From Desulfurellaceae bacterium bin18 (lineage in GTDB: Bacteria; Desulfobacterota; Binatia; Bin18): a DNA stretch of 64,000 bases. The stretch lies in contig MPMI01000014.1 in the NCBI GenBank assembly GCA_002238415.1, positions 48,545 through 112,544 of the forward strand, read 5' to 3'. Under the pieces are notes generated by a model. That model did not search any database and was not told the DNA's origin. It saw nothing but the letters and a program-made list of their open reading frames with translations. Position numbers and translations under genes: made by a program. Below, one piece after another: positions 63,704 to 64,000 of the stretch (position 1 is the stretch's first letter; each line of letters begins with the position of its first letter).

Positions 63704-64000
63704 TCAATACTGACGGGCGGCGTCCATGACCTTTTCAATATCCAGCACACGCGGGCCGTCCCAGGAAAGTTCGACTTCCCACCGGTCGTCTGCATTCACA
63801 ACCAGTTCCCGCTCACCGTCGAGCGCGATAATCGAGGGCGTGAAAGTAACGGGCATCCGAGTGCCAAGCTCCATCAGGCTGTAATGCTGGACAGGGACGG
63901 GGACCACCATTCCGGGGGCAATGGGCGCGTTGATCGAGCGAGTATTGCCCCCGAAGCGGACATACAGTCCGGCGTCGTCAGCCGGATGGATAGGATGAAG
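63704..64000 (-). CDS. ATP-NAD/AcoX-kinase-like protein, N-terminal part cut by window edge
   Basis: 99 codons in the window, the C-terminal end of a protein running off the right edge. Text LYVRFGGNTRSINAPIAPGM, VPVQHYSLMELGTRMPVTFT and SIIALDGERELVVNADDRWE, where ALDGERE is the usual segment of ATP-NAD kinase-like proteins (AcoX group). Whether it phosphorylates NAD is not known. Ends 38 bases upstream of the dehydrogenase, same strand, so co-transcription is likely. Confidence 0.65.
   Translation of the reverse strand, partial: LHPIHPADDAGLYVRFGGNTRSINAPIAPGMVVPVPVQHYSLMELGTRMPVTFTPSIIALDGERELVVNADDRWEVELSWDGPRVLDIEKVMDAARQY

Overview
The window reads as a chromosome segment of a GC-rich, Gram-negative, probably free-living or sponge/soil/water-associated bacterium of deltaproteobacterial grade (Desulfobacterota, Binatota, Tectomicrobia and similar lineages are all possible; the sequence alone does not decide). 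Reasons: the gene orders ilvN-ilvC-psd-pssA-leuA-leuB and argB-argD-argF-argG-argH-lipoprotein-dapF-dapA-dapB, lipoproteins and a periplasmic MltA transglycosylase, a HemQ-type haem enzyme, a sigma-54-type promoter before glnB-glnA, and a selenoprotein with an in-frame UGA. Nearly all of it is densely packed housekeeping and metabolic DNA.

Layout. 1-9.9 kb: mixed single genes (VOC protein, MltA, class V aminotransferase, two-part GNAT protein, MetE-like methyltransferase, TetR/cupin divergent pair, amidohydrolase-truA-4Fe4S protein). 10.1-13.5 kb: tRNA-Leu(CAG) and an enlarged valyl-tRNA synthetase. 13.6-24.6 kb: an accessory defence/toxin-antitoxin island between valS and nadC. It holds a phospholipase-D/SNF2 helicase, an Eco57I-type methyltransferase/restriction protein with a translationally coupled small membrane protein, an intact hicBA pair, DUF2283, a DprA/LOG-like protein, an AT-rich PD-(D/E)XK-TPR protein on the other strand, and three antitoxin genes whose partner toxins (RelE-, VapC- and MazF-like) are broken. 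24.7-36.1 kb: cofactor genes nadC-birA-coaX, an EF-G-like GTPase, then ilvN-ilvC-psd-pssA and leuA-leuB; leuA is preceded by a leucine-rich leader peptide and a strong terminator, i.e. an attenuator. 36.1-48.8 kb: mostly minus-strand genes, including Nudix, LMW phosphatase, SDR, glnA-glnB with its promoter, plsY, tRNA-Pro(CGG), an RNA methyltransferase, Rieske, CDGSH, thiO and hemQ genes and a 19-residue-repeat secreted protein. 48.9-57.8 kb: arginine and lysine/diaminopimelate biosynthesis on the plus strand. 57.9-64 kb: aat, an AhpD-like selenoprotein, a phosphotransferase, crcB, a PuuD-like membrane protein, a copper-type lipoprotein, a 2-hydroxyacid dehydrogenase and the end of an ATP-NAD-kinase-like gene cut by the window edge.

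Most notable points: (1) the AhpD-like gene at 58734-59330 is read through an in-frame TGA placed exactly at the second cysteine of a CxxC motif, followed by a SECIS-like hairpin; (2) the helicase + methyltransferase + membrane-protein set in the island looks like a compact restriction-like defence module; (3) the antitoxin-without-toxin pattern around it; (4) the leuA attenuator and the glnB sigma-54 promoter, both readable directly; (5) a lipoprotein gene that runs in frame into dapF without a stop codon. All family assignments are by reading the translated sequence, with no database search.
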